This document shows, in pieces, positions 1 to 14,700 of a stretch of 64,000 bases of DNA (positions are counted from its first letter, which is position 1; each line of letters opens with the position of its first letter). The notes under the pieces were generated by a model. The model was given only the letters and a program-made list of their open reading frames with translations, was not told the origin of the DNA and did no database searches. Source of the stretch: Hermodice carunculata (taxonomy: Eukaryota; Annelida; Polychaeta; Eunicida; Amphinomidae); contig OZ026619.1 of assembly GCA_964020975.1 (NCBI GenBank), positions 95,960,804 through 96,024,803 of the forward strand, in the 5' to 3' direction. Made by a program: the position numbers and the translations under genes.

Positions 1-560
1 GATGTCCAAGCTACAGCTTGCCATTACAAAATCACCTCTATCAACTTTACAGAACTGGTGACCTAACAAAAATATGTCAAGGCCACTAATATTACATAAC
101 ATATTAGCATTGGACATGATAAATTTGGTATGTCTAATCCAATTACTTTTTGAGATATAGAATTTTACATCTTTCACCACATTTTGGCTCATAATTTCTG
201 TCAAGTTATAGGTGGCACCACTAGTATCCTAACCAAGTGAGATTTTATCCTCACCCACAATCCCTCTAAATGTCATGAACATCTATCAAACATTGAGGAG
301 GCCAGAATGGTCACAAAAATTTTCACATTGTGACCTATAAATTACATAATACTACAGGTGGCACCACCAATATGAATCTCGACCTGGATTTTCATACAAT
401 TAACAAGTCCTGAAAATTACATGGGGCTATCTTGAAAACTGTGGATCGTATGGCGCTCACAAGCTAAAGTTTTACGGACGGATGGACACACGAGTGATCG
501 CATGAGCTCTGCAACATTTGGTCAGCACAGCTAAACAAATGCAGGTAGTTGCATGAGTTT
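1..560 (+). repeat. Dispersed repeat family A
   Basis: Matches 15300-15850 and 18205-18815, and in reverse 33815-34345. Shared marks are tccaagctacaccctgcc, caaaaataggtcaaggtca, ataggtggcaccactagta and an end reading ggtcagcagagctaaa. It fills the space between the left edge and OCA2 exon 9. Confidence 0.8.
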
Positions 561-719
561 TTGGTCCAACAGGGTGAAGACAGATCATGGTTTCAATTGT
601 AGGCTGAACCATCTCTGGTGGGATCCCAATTCGAAGCATACAGGGAGAGTGGCCTAATGGTGACAATACGTATATGTGACAGTAGTGACATCCTAACACA
701 CTGTGACCGTGACACTGAC

Positions 720-844
720 CTGATGGTGACAGGAGACAGCAGTAGAATAGTGGTGACATTGTCTAGGAAAGCCGAGATGAAGGCGGAGAAGGCACAGAGG
801 ATGGTGATGAGGGGCCAGGTTTTACCCTTGGCAATCTTGTATGC
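720..844 (-). CDS. OCA2: OCA2 exon 9 (signature motif)
   Basis: Acceptor CATTACAG, donor GTCAGT, ends in phase 2. Encodes [19 protein letters not shown] and [20 protein letters not shown] then TIR, the most conserved P-protein motif. The next exon is not in positions 1-719, which are a dispersed repeat. Confidence 0.95.
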
Positions 845-1241
845 CTGTAATGGACAAAAAGACATTCACCCTTGTATCAACGAAATGGCCCAAGTAATTA
901 ACATTCACTGTCCCCATGTTTATCCACTGGTTGTGGATGTAAACAACAAAATATAAATTGGTGGCTGCAGCTTGGAGTGCAATGACCTCTCATCATCACT
1001 AAAACACCACCAGACATGGCATTGAGCAATGGTAACATGCAAAGTTTAGCACAGAACCCAAGTTTTTTGCCAACCTGGGTCAATGTGCTGCTCATCCATC
1101 CCAAGCCAAAGGAAGCTGTCCAGTCAGAATAGTCTTTTATCAGCAAATGTAACCCCATGACTGATGTTCAGTCTGACATCCAAATTCTTAGATGCACCTT
1201 TCGTGATTAATCTGACATCCACACCCACACCCACACCCATA

Positions 1242-1312
<71 letters not shown>

Positions 1313-2662
1313 TTTTTCCTTCTTCTTTTTTTTTTTAACAAGGGTCCCTTAAAAATACCTGGATTAATCTCTGACCTTACTAGCTCAAGAAGACAACAAT
1401 TGTTTGCAGCATAAAAAGTCTCATCCAAAATATTCGTCAACCTTGAAAAATCATGACCACAGTAAATATCTCTATCAGTTCTTGAATGGTAAAGGAAAGA
1501 AGTTGACTTGAACAGCCACTCAGGTAGACCTAAAAACCCTTCTTACCAGTCAACCTTGTCTAATTTTAGAAGACAGTTATCAGTCGTGCTACTGACACCA
1601 ATCACAGTGTGATAACATTAGAATCTTCCAGGATAGCAGCTGTAGCAAACTGCAAATTACCATAATGCTTCCTTCACAATTTGCTTTAGAAAACTATGGC
1701 AAACAAAATCCTGGTAATTACAAAAAGTAAAGCGAATTGCCAGTAGGTGGCACTGCAGGTAACTTCCCTAGTATCCACATCCACCTGCAGCAAGCAGTCA
1801 ACAAAACCTGCTTCATTTATTGGTCAAAAGTGTCATGTGACACAAGAAGCAGGTGCTGCCACCAAGCAGAATAGTGTATCTGACATGCTGCATTGGATGA
1901 CTGGGAAGCAGGAATGTGCACTGGACTCTTTCCAAGAAATATCAATTTGTTGCAGTCTAAACTAGTTAAGACCTTGGTCAGTGCATTACCATATCATACC
2001 TCTTAATTGCCCCTGCCCTCTTAAGCAGCCCCATGATTTTTCTGGCACTAAAGTTCCAAAATATTAGAAAATTACTTCTATGTTTACTTCTATTTTATGA
2101 TAATTTAACAGGTGATACAACTAAAATATTCCATTTTGGTCTGCAATTGAAGCTCACTTGAATCCTATGTCCTGAGCACCATGGGCTCTTAAAAGAGACA
2201 ATATGGTACCTGGCAATTGTGTCTGAAAGTAGTCACATCAGGCATTTTTGCTGGTCAACTTACTATGAGTGCCACATAGTCAAAGAATCCCGACTCGCAG
2301 AAGATGCTGACAAGCACCATCATTCCAAAGAGTAGGCAGAGTGTCTCATAGTCCAGCCACTCCAGTACTCTATCCAGGGATGGCTTCTGCAATACAACAA
2401 CATGCACCATCAGTAACCACGGCAACTATGATAACAGTTTGTGGCCTCTCCAGCAATCCCAACAGTGTTTTCATGGACAGCTACAACTACTCAAACACAC
2501 ACTCAGTTACCATGGTAAGAGTTTAAAAGTCATGATTACCATAGTAACAGTTTAATACCAGTTGCCATTTTATATACTATAATCATATCTATTAACATAA
2601 CTATATTTATGTTTTATATGTTCTTGTGTATTAATTGCACTCTTTTCATTGAATTATTATTA

Positions 2663-2757
<95 letters not shown>

Positions 2758-5700
2758 GCTAGATGATAGACACTGGATGTAGCTGGTTATCAGTGCTGCA
2801 TAGATTGCTGTTGATTGCACCACAGTAGAAACAAATTAATCATAGCCAGTTATAAGTTTTTCATAACATCCATGAATCTGTAATTTTTCATATTGCACAA
2901 ACATAGGAATTTTCGTGAAAATAAAATGCACATCTTGCAAACCATTTTGTACTTCAGCCATGTATTTAAGCATGACCAAATCTTATCTTAAAGTCTCAAC
3001 CACAGAAAGTTTTAACGCAAATTGCAAATTGTACATTGATTACCTTACATGTGTATTCATTTGTATTCTGTCTAATGAACACATTTTATGTATCATTTGT
3101 AATGTGACATAAAGATGTTCTATACTAAAAGCTAAATGTATTTCTTACTTTTTTTTTTTTTTTCATTTATGGAAGACAATTAAATCAAGTAATATTGATT
3201 GTACCTCATTGAAGGCAGCCAGGACAGCCAGGGATGCCAAGGCACCAATCATGGCTGCAACTGTACGATGCACCATCTGAAAACAGATCAAACTCATAAA
3301 TACATTGCCTCACAGGATTCATTCATGTACACATTAACCCCTTCCCCCTTAAAACGGCCAAAAACTGGCTGGTGGTTAAATATCCTCTCCTTTGGTGTTT
3401 TTAAATAGTTTCAACAGTAAGGAAACATGATTAGACTGAAAATTGTAGATGAGACCTATCAAGATAACACTGACCCAGGTTAAAACTACTCTGCATGGGT
3501 TTGTTCCCAACACATGCTAAGGAATGCTGTTGATTGCAATTCACGGGGGAAAGGGTTAAATATTAAGCTTTTTCAAATACATTTTAACAGCTGTTTTAAT
3601 TCCCCAAGTTCAATTGGAATTCTTCATGTATGAACACGTTAGAATTACATGGAAACTCTGCTACCTACCTCAAAGATGATGAGCACATAGACACTGATCA
3701 GAATAAGTGCCGCATAGATGACCTGGTTCTTCACCTCTGTGGAGAGAAAGTTGTAGGAAACAGCTATGGGCGCCGCGTACATCGCTGTTGATTGCACCCT
3801 CACGATGAACACATCCCCTATGCTGTCAACCAACACAGACGATAAGAAATGTACAGGATACACCACCTTAAATAAGGAAACAATGTCTACTTTCCTCAGT
3901 AAAAATCCACAATTATGGTATTTCTTGGCACACTGCACAGAAATAATTATTACAGGACAACCCCCTGCCACCTGATGCTATTTAAACATGATGTCATACA
4001 TTATAGGGCACTTTTACGACGCACTACAGTGCTGCCAGAAAGTCTTGCTCCAAAACTCTGGGGGGTCACCAGTAGAGCCACTTGCAGGTTCCACTTTTCA
4101 AAGTGTAATAAAAAATTAAAATTCTAACACCATAACCAGCTTATGGCCAAAGGGGGCCACAGATAGGTGCAAAAAGCACACTGAGTAACTAACATCAAAC
4201 TTCCTAACAGTGTTCTCTGCATGAGTCACTTGTACAATATGTACCCGAGGAGGACCACGTGCAGCGGTCACCAGAGGAGATGGTGCAAGACTTTCTGGCG
4301 GCACTGTATGCTACACTAAACTACACCTACATAACACTTTATTTTAATTTACAGAGTATAAAAAAGCTAGGCATCCACACCTTTAACTGGGAACTCCAAT
4401 ACATGTACATGGTAAACACGAGTTAGATTTTTTAATTGTTTGTCTTGTACCTGAAGAAAAAGTATCCCAAAACCTGTCAAGAAAGCCAGGTAGCCCAGTT
4501 TCCAATGCTGGTATTTTTAAAGCAGTCTGGGTGGGTGTGGGGGTTAACCTTCCATCAACTGAGTCAACAGCTTTTACCGGTGCACTCTCAAAGTGAGGCA
4601 GCTGTTGACTAATCATCTTTATAATTCTTGATGCAATTTCACAAATGAAGTTCAGGACACTGGACCATTTATAATTGTTTGTAACCCTCTCCAGGTTAAC
4701 ATCAGATTGAGTCAACAGCTTGCCTTGATGCAGGTTGAGCACATTGCACCCAATCCGTGCCAAGGAAAGTTGTCTACCTGGGGCATGCTATCATTATAGG
4801 TATCATCTACAATGTTTAGCAAAAATGTTTTATGCTGACGAGAATTTTGCGTGAACAGATTGAGGCAGACAACAACTTGCAGACAGGCACTTTGGGGGTG
4901 ATTTGAGTAGGAAAGGGTCAAATGTAAAAAGTTGCCTGCCAAATTGTTGATGTTAGATCCTTAAAAGTTTAGCAAATCTTGACTTGAGATAAGTACAGAG
5001 TTGAAGTGTCAGCAGACATTGCCAAAGACTTATGACTTGTACTCCATTCTGCATAGTGGCTGTAAGCATCTGTCGCGCCAGTCCACTTAAATGATACAAA
5101 TTGTGGAACTGATCTCGCTCCAGCCAAAACAGCCAGCAATATGACACTAGGCACATACATCTCTCCAGAGAAGTCCATATTGACAGTCTCTATTGTTTCT
5201 GGGGTTGTCATTAGGTCTTCTGAAGGAGCTAACACTCCCACCCATTTCTGTAAGCATAAAATAATAAAATAATTTAATAAAATCAAGTATAGCACAGCAC
5301 ATTGCTACAGTTGTGGAAATAATACTCTAATATTTTTCCAAATCCAGCTTAAGAGTGAGTACTTGCATTGTTCATAAATTTGTAAATATGTATGTACATA
5401 CATATATACAGTAGTCCCTGTCTTGAACGACCCCTCCTACGAGCGACAACCTGGTTTGAACGACTACATTTGGTCGCCAAAGTTGTTTTTCTTCAATAAT
5501 TTACCTCTTATGAATGACCACCTCTTAAACGCCACCAGCGACCATGCAAAATGAATCGATTTTGCGACCGCATAACACAAACTTAACCCATATCCGGCCA
5601 CTACGCCTCAAGTCTGCCAACGAAATACATGCATGCAACTCACCCATTGTTACAAAATTTACATGATTCTTGTCAAATTTATTGAGTGCAAGCAATAAAG

Positions 5701-8700
5701 GATTTCTTTCCACGGTAAATTTCCTTAAACAGCTTTTTAATTTGATCAATCAGTATCTATTCCTCCTCGCGAGGGATCTTTCCATTTATTTACATTTTTA
5801 CAACGGCAGTGAATGTCGCTTTCTCCGCATGTATCGGGCCTCTCCATAGTGGTCATCGACTCAAGAGGATTTCGACCATCATATTTCTTTTCCTTACTCT
5901 GTATGCTGGGATATTATGGATTGTTTTCTGAGCTAAAATACATAATGATCCATAGAAATTTACTGGTGATGGGATATTTATCACTTCCACTCAACTCCTG
6001 TTCATTCACATCATCCATCTTGAAAAGATTCAAATCTGAATGCACGACGGAGGTTAACGGAAGTGTCCGGAACAACCTTCGTTGTTTACCAGAGCCACAT
6101 GGGCATAGCTTTTTTTGCATGCGAAACCTAACCTAACTGTGGCAAATAAGCGGAAAGCCCAGAAATATTATTATTTAGTATTCTCATTTCCAATTGAACC
6201 ATGTTTGATGATACTATATTTTATAAACTGAACGATGAAAACTTTCGCTAGATCAAAATCACGTGGAACCCCAATCAAACACGTGCTTGCCTGCTTGAGC
6301 ACACAGACACTGACGAAGTGCATGCCAGATCCATTTTTCCCACTGTTCAGAACGAGGTCAACATGGCGCCCAAAACACACGTGGTGGCAATGGGAAAATG
6401 CCGAGTCTTATTTTGATACATAACTTATGAATTACGGTGAGTTAGGCTCCACCGAATGTGCAGAATAAAGTTAAGACAGTGAGTAATAATATAATAATAA
6501 TACTGTGGCTCTCCGCTTATGTGCCACAGTCCTGTGTGACACAGGTGGCCTAGGAAGAAAAAAAAAAAAAGAAAAATGATGATGATGAGATGAAGGAAAC
6601 CATGGTTATGCTAATCAGCTCATGCTGCCATGTTTACCAGGACCAGAGCCGAGGCAAAGAGTCCACCACACACTCTCTCACAGCTGTGGTGGGCCCCTGG
6701 TCCTGGATATATCCCCCAACACTCATCGCTTGTAGCCCCCCCCCCCCCCCCGCCATAAAAAGACAGAAAACCCTTCCCTCATATACCCTATCCCCGCCTC
6801 TAAGGCTCAGGCATTTCCCATGGGGGATCCCATGGGAGCCCTTATAAGGGCTACCACCATTCCCTCTCCTCCCTGCATCTAAGATTCTAATTCACCCTGT
6901 TGCTATCAAGCCCTATCAATTCATTTCTTTTCTCCCAGCACCCTACCAGGTAGTCCTGTATGCTTTTAGTGCCTTTCCTGCCTCCCAGAAAGCCACCCTT
7001 CAAACCTTAAACCCATGCTACACGTTCCTCTTCCTCTAAACACTGAACCTCTTCTAGATCCTTGTTATTATAGTCTTCCCTGTGCCACTTTCTGAAAAAT
7101 TCTTCTCTTATCTCTCTATATGCATGAGTAATGCCGTCAAAACAATTTTATGACAGTTTAAGCTGGTTACTTCGCAAGCGACGGCTCCGTACCTGGCGAT
7201 GAATCGGGCCCATTGAGCGTAATGGGAAAATGACAAAACTCCAGACCGGCAAATATTTTCAAGTTGCGAAACACATCTTTCAGCACCCAGACAAGAGTTC
7301 TTTATTGAAATAAAGATTTTAAGGGTTGTAATTGTTAAATTTGATAAATGATAATTTCTTTTCAAAGCATTGTGTAATCGATAATGATGACCTGGTGGTG
7401 GCAGAAATTTGCATACCTCGCTACCTAAGTACCTGGACAAGTCCGCCATGGATTTGAAGTGATGCATATGCCATTCCTCCAATGAGCGACCACCTACATT
7501 ATACGACCCCTATTTAGTTGGCGCTAGGGGTGGTCACTCAAAAGAAGGACTTCTGTACATACAAAAGTACACACATATGTACGAAGATACATACATACAG
7601 AATGAAATTTAAGCCTGACTGTTTACCAGTGATTCTTTCCTGATCAAAGGAGCTGTGAGTTGCCTTACAGCACACGTGTGCATATTTTATCTGCTTCAGT
7701 GTTTTTTCTTGCCCTTTTTCATTCTGAAAAAACATTTCAACCCTCTCCCCCTAGAATTAAACCAACTGGTTTAAGACTGAGTCAATAGCTTTCCTTGGCA
7801 TTTGTACTGAGGTATACAAACAAGCCTCAGAGCTGTTGACCTGGGGCATGTTTAATATCTTTATAGGTCTTATCAAGGAGGGTAATACCCTCCTTGATAG
7901 GTCTTACCAAGGAGGGTACCACCCTCCTTGATAGGTCTTACCAAGGAGGGTACCACCCTCTTTGGTCTTATCCACAATTCTCATTCAAACTGTTTTTCAT
8001 TTATGTTCAAAGTAACCAAAAATACTGAAGCAGCTGACCTTCAACTACCAACCAGTTTTTCGTCATTTCAAGGAGCAAGGGTTAAAGGGTGAATATTGAG
8101 AACAAAGTGTGTTGCAAGTCAACAACTTTCTTTGGCACTGGCAGGTGTTTATTGTCCAACTAGCGCCAATAAAACTTGTTGACAGTCTCGTTTTGACCAC
8201 GGGTTAAATGAATTAACTCTGCCTTACTAAACAGGATTCATCATTTTGCATGCCAGCTAGTTAACCCAAACAAGTAAAATTCCAATCAACGGATGTAAAA
8301 ATCCCATAGTGCTCACCCTGGGAACAACTAAGGTTTTACTTTACAAATAGGATTAGACTGAATGGATAAACAACTTAGGACTGGCGGCAACTTGCTGTGT
8401 GAAAAAAAGCAAGTTCTGCTAAAATGGTCCACTGCTTGGCAAATTCTACTATAAGAAAATCAAGAAGAAGAAAACCCAGCAACAACTTTCAATTTTTTAA
8501 AGACCACATTAACTTTTTGTTTTAAATTGCTTTATCTCTTTAGAAATATCATCAAAGAAGGTTTATTCTTCAGGCAAAAGAGTGTGTAGAGACCTTGGTG
8601 GTGTTGCTGGCCGAGTTGTGGACGCTGACCGTGATGTTCTGAGTCTTGCTGCCGGGAGGCTTTAGAAGGAATGACCCTCTGACCATCAGCTTTAACACTG

Positions 8701-11700
8701 GGTTGTGCCATTCCATGTCAGTAAAGTTGAAACCTAAACAACACAACAGCATTTTGTCAACAATGTTTCATCACCTGTGCATCTGTCAAGGTGCATGGAG
8801 TCTAGTATTTACAGTCTTTTAACGCAGGTAAGCTAGCAAAGGGAGAGGATTTAGTAACTTGGAAATGCAGTAGTACTTTAAGACATGTTACATTTGAACA
8901 CCGCAGGTCAATTTAGCTTTCCTTGACATGGTTTGGGTACATTGTGCACAAACTGTAATAAGAAAAACTATTGACTCGGTTTTATGCTGACCAGGAAAAT
9001 ATTTAACTGTGTTGATATGTTCTTCGATATTGGGGTTATTTCAAGTATCTCAGTGAAGACTAAAAACAACTGCTTTGCAGTCTCTTCCCATTTAATCTCT
9101 TTTAATATACTCTAACTTTTGTGCACATTATTTTCAATTTCGTGTCATCAACAAAACAGGTGAATTTAAAAATACCAAAACAATTAAATACAGACAGTCT
9201 TTTTACAGCACATGAACATGCATTATGTATATTGATTAACCCAATCCCTTACAACTAACACTGAGTTTAATAAGATACTTCTGGTCAACTGCTTTTCATG
9301 CCATGGGTTGGGTGCTTAGCACCCTACCGACACAAAGGAAAGCTGAAAACTCGATCTTAAGTGAAGACTTGATCTTAAGGAATGTATTAGGAGGACAGGG
9401 TTAAGCTGACAGACTTGGATACATACTGCGTGCTTGAACTCTGGACACAGACAGCTGATGCCACATAAAGGTTTCATCTTGGTACACAGCCATCAGGATC
9501 TGTACAATTAAATTGACGAAGTCACAATTAGCAATTTCACGTGTATTCCGCTAAATACACAACCCGAAACACAAAATTCTTACCAGCCTGGAGTTGTGTA
9601 TTCTCATTGGACTGCATACGAAAATAACCTTGAATAAACTGATTACTGTTGAGGCAAAAGAAACAAAACTTTCAGAATCATTCAAGTTATACACCTAGAT
9701 TTGCCATAGAAAAAATATAGGTTTCTACACACAGTGGTATAGAGCATCTAGGCAACTCTACCGCTCATGAGTGAAGTGCCACCTACATATGAGACACAGC
9801 ATCCTCCTTTTCTTGCTTTTCCCTACTAAACACAATTCACTGACACATTTAGTCCTTCCACAACAGTCAGTTTTTTAAGGTGGCCCTGTGACATTGGGAA
9901 TTGACTCAAAGTCACTCATTTCAGAACTCGTCCTAGCTTTTATATAAGGCTATACTCCTGTGCATATGAAAGCCCTATGTCAAAAAACATCTTTACTCAT
10001 CATGCGGAAACTAAGTTCACTAATAAGACTCTAGGTGGTGACCTAGGGAATTTGGTCAAGGTCGTCTATCTTCTAAGCTGACGAAGTCCTAATTGAGGAC
10101 TACTAATATAATCATGTGCAATATTGAAGTCGTAACTTAAATTCTAGTTACAATGCAGAAACCAAGTTCACTAAAGTGGCCTTGTGACCTTTGAATATAG
10201 GTCAAAGTCACCTATCTTCGAACTTGACCCAGCCCCGGAGAAGGACTTAGTGGAATATACAGGTCCTATCATAAAACCTTTTCTATTTATCTTACAGAAA
10301 CCAGAACTTACAATAGTACCTCTGTGATCTTGGAAATAGGAGATCAAGGTCGCTCTTCTTTGAAGCTGATTTCATTTTAATAGAGGACAATAAACATCCA
10401 CAAAATAAAAACTCTGACTCAAAAAATTCTGCTGCTATTAAAAAACCAAATTCAGTAATGTGGCCCTGTGACCTTGGGAATTGACTCAAAGTCCCCCATT
10501 TCAGAATTTGACCTAACTCTTATAGAAGCCTATATCCCTGTGCAATAGGAAAGCCCTAGGTCAAAAACATCTTTAGTTTTCATGCAGAAACTAAGTTGAC
10601 AAATGGGACTCTAACGGTGACCTTGGGAATTTGGTCAACATCATTCATCTCCTAAGCTAGCCAAGCCCTAAATGAGGACTATTACCATGTGCAATATTGA
10701 ATTCATGACTTAAATTCTGAGTTACAATGCAGAAATCAAGTTCACTGAAGTGGTCTTGTGACCTTTGAATTTATGTCAAGGTGACCCATCATCGAACTTC
10801 ACCTAACCCTCGACACCGACTATAATCCTGCGCAACATACAGGTTCTATCATCAAAACTTTTAAGTAATGGTGCCGAAACCAAAACTTACTATATAGTAC
10901 TTCTGTCACCTTGGAAATAGGGTCAAGGTCAGCCACCTTCATAGTTTACTTAGCTCTTAAATATAGGAGTACATACCTGGGCATTCGAAGGGGGGCATGG
11001 TTAACCCTACGAGTAATGATGGCTAAGGTTGTTTTCTCATTACCGCTAAACATATAATGGTTAAAAGATTGAAATTCCTCATGAAGAGACCTAGGACTAG
11101 GCTGGCTGGTGTTTGAATAAAAGGCCTTTTATTCAAACACCAGCCAGCCTCGTCTACATCAAAAAGTAGTCTTAGTCAACATCTTTCCTCAGGACACTTT
11201 ACATACAATGCCTGCAAGCTGTCCCTAGGAAAGCTGTTGACTCAGTCTTAACTCAGCGCTTTAATGGTTAAGAGAGTTATGTGCCATTACACAGACATAC
11301 AGGAAAGACAAGGGACAATTTGCTTAAATAAAACTACTACTCTGTGAATATATTATTGTATGTGAAAAATTGTCAGTGCATTTTCTTTCTTTCCCTCTTG
11401 TCTTTTTCCATGCACTAGACAAATGGTACCACAATGCACATGGACAATTAACATAATTGACAAACAGTTTTAATTTCCCTTGCATGTATACCGCTGGTGG
11501 CCAAAAAACAAAAAAACAAACAATAACAAAAACATGCATATCACTGCTGACAAAAAAAAAAAAAAAAAAAGGAAAATGCATAACACATATGACAATAAGT
11601 ACATGTACACTTAATGCTCACGTACATGAACTTTTTGCATGTTTTCAAAATGCTAGCTGTCATACTTACAGTACAAGCCATTGTTGCCAGGAACAACACC

Positions 11701-14700
11701 AACACTTTTACATGCTTGAGTACAGTTCGTGTCTGACTGGACAGACAATGTGATTTGACGTCTGTGGGGGAGGACTTGCTTTCTCTTCTTCCAAAGGGAC
11801 TGCAAAATGCATGAATAACACAAAATTATTAAAAAAGATATTCTTTGTGCATCTTATTTGTGTCATCTTGTGATTAACCAGGGCTCTGCAATTCTCTTTA
11901 TATCATCTGTAGCCCTCAGGACTAGGAGTTTTAGTATTTTACTAGCCTTCCATTCAAAATAGCTTGTCCCTCTACACAAAGCTCAATTAGAACAAGGGAC
12001 CCACAGGTTCTTTAGAATGCGCTGCCGACATATAATCTGATGACCATCACCAAAAATCATTTCCTGAAATGCATTCCCTCCATGACCTTGAGAAATTAAT
12101 CAAGATCATCCATATGCAAAATATTAAATTCCAGCATTATGCACTTAATATCAATTTCCACATGATACACATTTGTGGAACATTTGGTATCATTCACCTT
12201 AATATTCTTTATCAAGATATCGAATTAAATTTCCTTTTCCTAAGTGCTTAACAAGCTTGAAAAATAGGTCAAGGTCACACAACCACTGGGTCATGGTGAC
12301 CCAGAAGCAGGTCCCCAAGTGGAGTTTAAAGGTCCTCTTGATTGACTATGTTCAAATTTGATACATGGGTGACTCATGGGTTGTTCTCACCATACAGCGC
12401 GCTTTGAAAAAAATGGATGTGAAAATAATACTTTTATTCACATTTTTATTTTAAAAACTCACTGCGCCTTCAACCGTCGCTTTCCGCTGATTTCCAACAC
12501 CCACAAGCCTCGAAAGGCTTGCGACGTCACGAACACAACACCGCTGGCTGACAGGTAGGACTCCGACCATGCTAGCGAGCCATGGCTGTCAAGTGTCACT
12601 TGGTTTAAACATATTTTATTCACCCTTTATCAACAGGATTGTCTTCTTCTGACCAGAGGGGTCAATATAGGCCTTGTCCTTCTCCCTAATTGTTTTCTTT
12701 TTTGAATAAAAAATGTTTAAGCCAACAGGATTAAAAATGAATGTAGAAATATTCATTTTCGTGATTGTTCCTGGCCAGGATGGATTGGTGTGTTGCTGTT
12801 AATTGTAACGCTACAAGTGCACAGTGATCCAAAGGATCTACGTCCCCCGCCACAGTATTTTTAATGCCACACATAGGGCCTATACAATATAACATCAAGT
12901 GGGGCAAACAGTTGCAAAAGTGGTTGCACTTGTTGAAAGGATGCACCACCTAGGCATAAAATTATATGTATGATATCATATACCAAGTTTGTTCCTTAAT
13001 ATATGATATGGCATGTACAAAGAACATGGAGAAAATGATATAGCTATAACATTGGCACATGAAAAACATATCATAAGAATACAGAAGTAAGCTATACCAT
13101 AAAAAAGCATGTCTGGATGCACGAAAATTGATATGTTCTTGGGCCCTGTGACCTTGAAAACAGGTCAAGGTCAAAAACAATATATGGCACACATGTCCTT
13201 GGTATGATGCATCTCTGGTATAAATTTCATTATTCCATCTCTAAGGGTTCTAGAGATATGCTGCCAGACACACGTAAATGGATATGTTCTTAGGCTCTAC
13301 ATGAAAATGGATATGTTCTTGGGCTCTGTGACCTTGAAAATATGTCAAGGTCAAAAACAATACACAGTGCATATGCCCATGGTATGATGCATCTCTGGTA
13401 TAAATTTCATTATTCTATATCATAGAGTTCTAAAGATATGCTCCGGACGGACGGACGGATGCACGGACGGATGGCAGGCCCCTTATCCTCACCAACTCTA
13501 TGTCCCCCTATGCCACCTTCGGTGGTGGGGGACAACAAGTTCTATAACTTGTTTACATTCCCCCATAGACCTGAAATTGCAGAGAGCCTGGACCCACACA
13601 GTCAAGATTTACAGGGACAAGTGGCAAGGCCCTGGGAACCGACCTAACCTACATGTATGTAGCGACCACTTTGTAAAAAGTGACTTTGATTTGTCAAATA
13701 TGATGATGTTTAGGAGGTTTGGCAAGAAAAAGCTGTTGCTGTTGCCAAATACAGTCCCATCACTGGCCAATGGAATGATTCATGGAACTGGCCAAATTAG
13801 GCATTACTCATAAAACCAGGAACAGTGATTCATTTTTTCTTTTTTTTACAGTATTTACATATTAATCTTCAGTATGATTCTAATTTCAAAGCTTGCATAA
13901 CAGCAAAGTACAGCTCCAGTAATTCTATGACTGTTATAATGAATCACATAGTTATCAATGGAATGTCAGTGACAACCCTGCTCTAGGATGTTGTTACAAA
14001 GTAACACACTTCAGTGTGTTTAACCATTTTGATTCAACTGATGGAAAAAATGGGTAAAAAACATGGACAAACAAGGACCGATCTTGTTCCATACCCAGGT
14101 CTAGGGTTGAACAGTCTATAACAGGTTGAGTTAGCCAGCCACTGTTTTGTGTATGTCCAATTACTACTGTATATTGCGAGGTGTTTAATCGCATAACCAG
14201 ACAACATTTGTTTGGAAAGCTACCACATTCACGCCACATCTACACAGCTGCCAAGACCAGTGGGCGGCTGGCCTTCCATCTTTTTCAGTCATGCGCTAGT
14301 GTTTGTGACAGTTCAATAATCGGGTGTACAAAATTCCATCTCATTGTACCTTTGTCGTTCATATGGAACCAGAAAATAAGTTAGTCATAGGAAAATATTT
14401 ACCATTGTTACATAATGGATAAGATCTGAAATAAATGATATCATAAACATGTGCACTGATGACAATGTATACGGAAACGTAAATTACTGCCCTCCAAGGT
14501 TGTGAGGTTACTGCCAGGTGGGAGTTATTCTGATATTGAAAGCTATATTCATAAATGCAAACTTATGTTTAATCATCCATAGACCACACATATGGGAAGG
14601 GAAAATTAACTGTTTGTTTAGACTTTTATATACTGTAGGCATAGGCCGTAGCCGTTTCAATGAATGCTAGAATTTGAAACATTACAAAACCTGGCCCATT

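Noticed and set aside
3736-3736. Short form of OCA2 exon 6 starting at 3736
   Set aside because: Its acceptor is good, but using it breaks phase with exon 5 and drops a segment that aligns with human P.
10070-10105. CTGACGA followed by a pairing AGTCC/GGACT stem
   Set aside because: No GAAA after the stem; it is part of the AGGTCA higher-order repeat.
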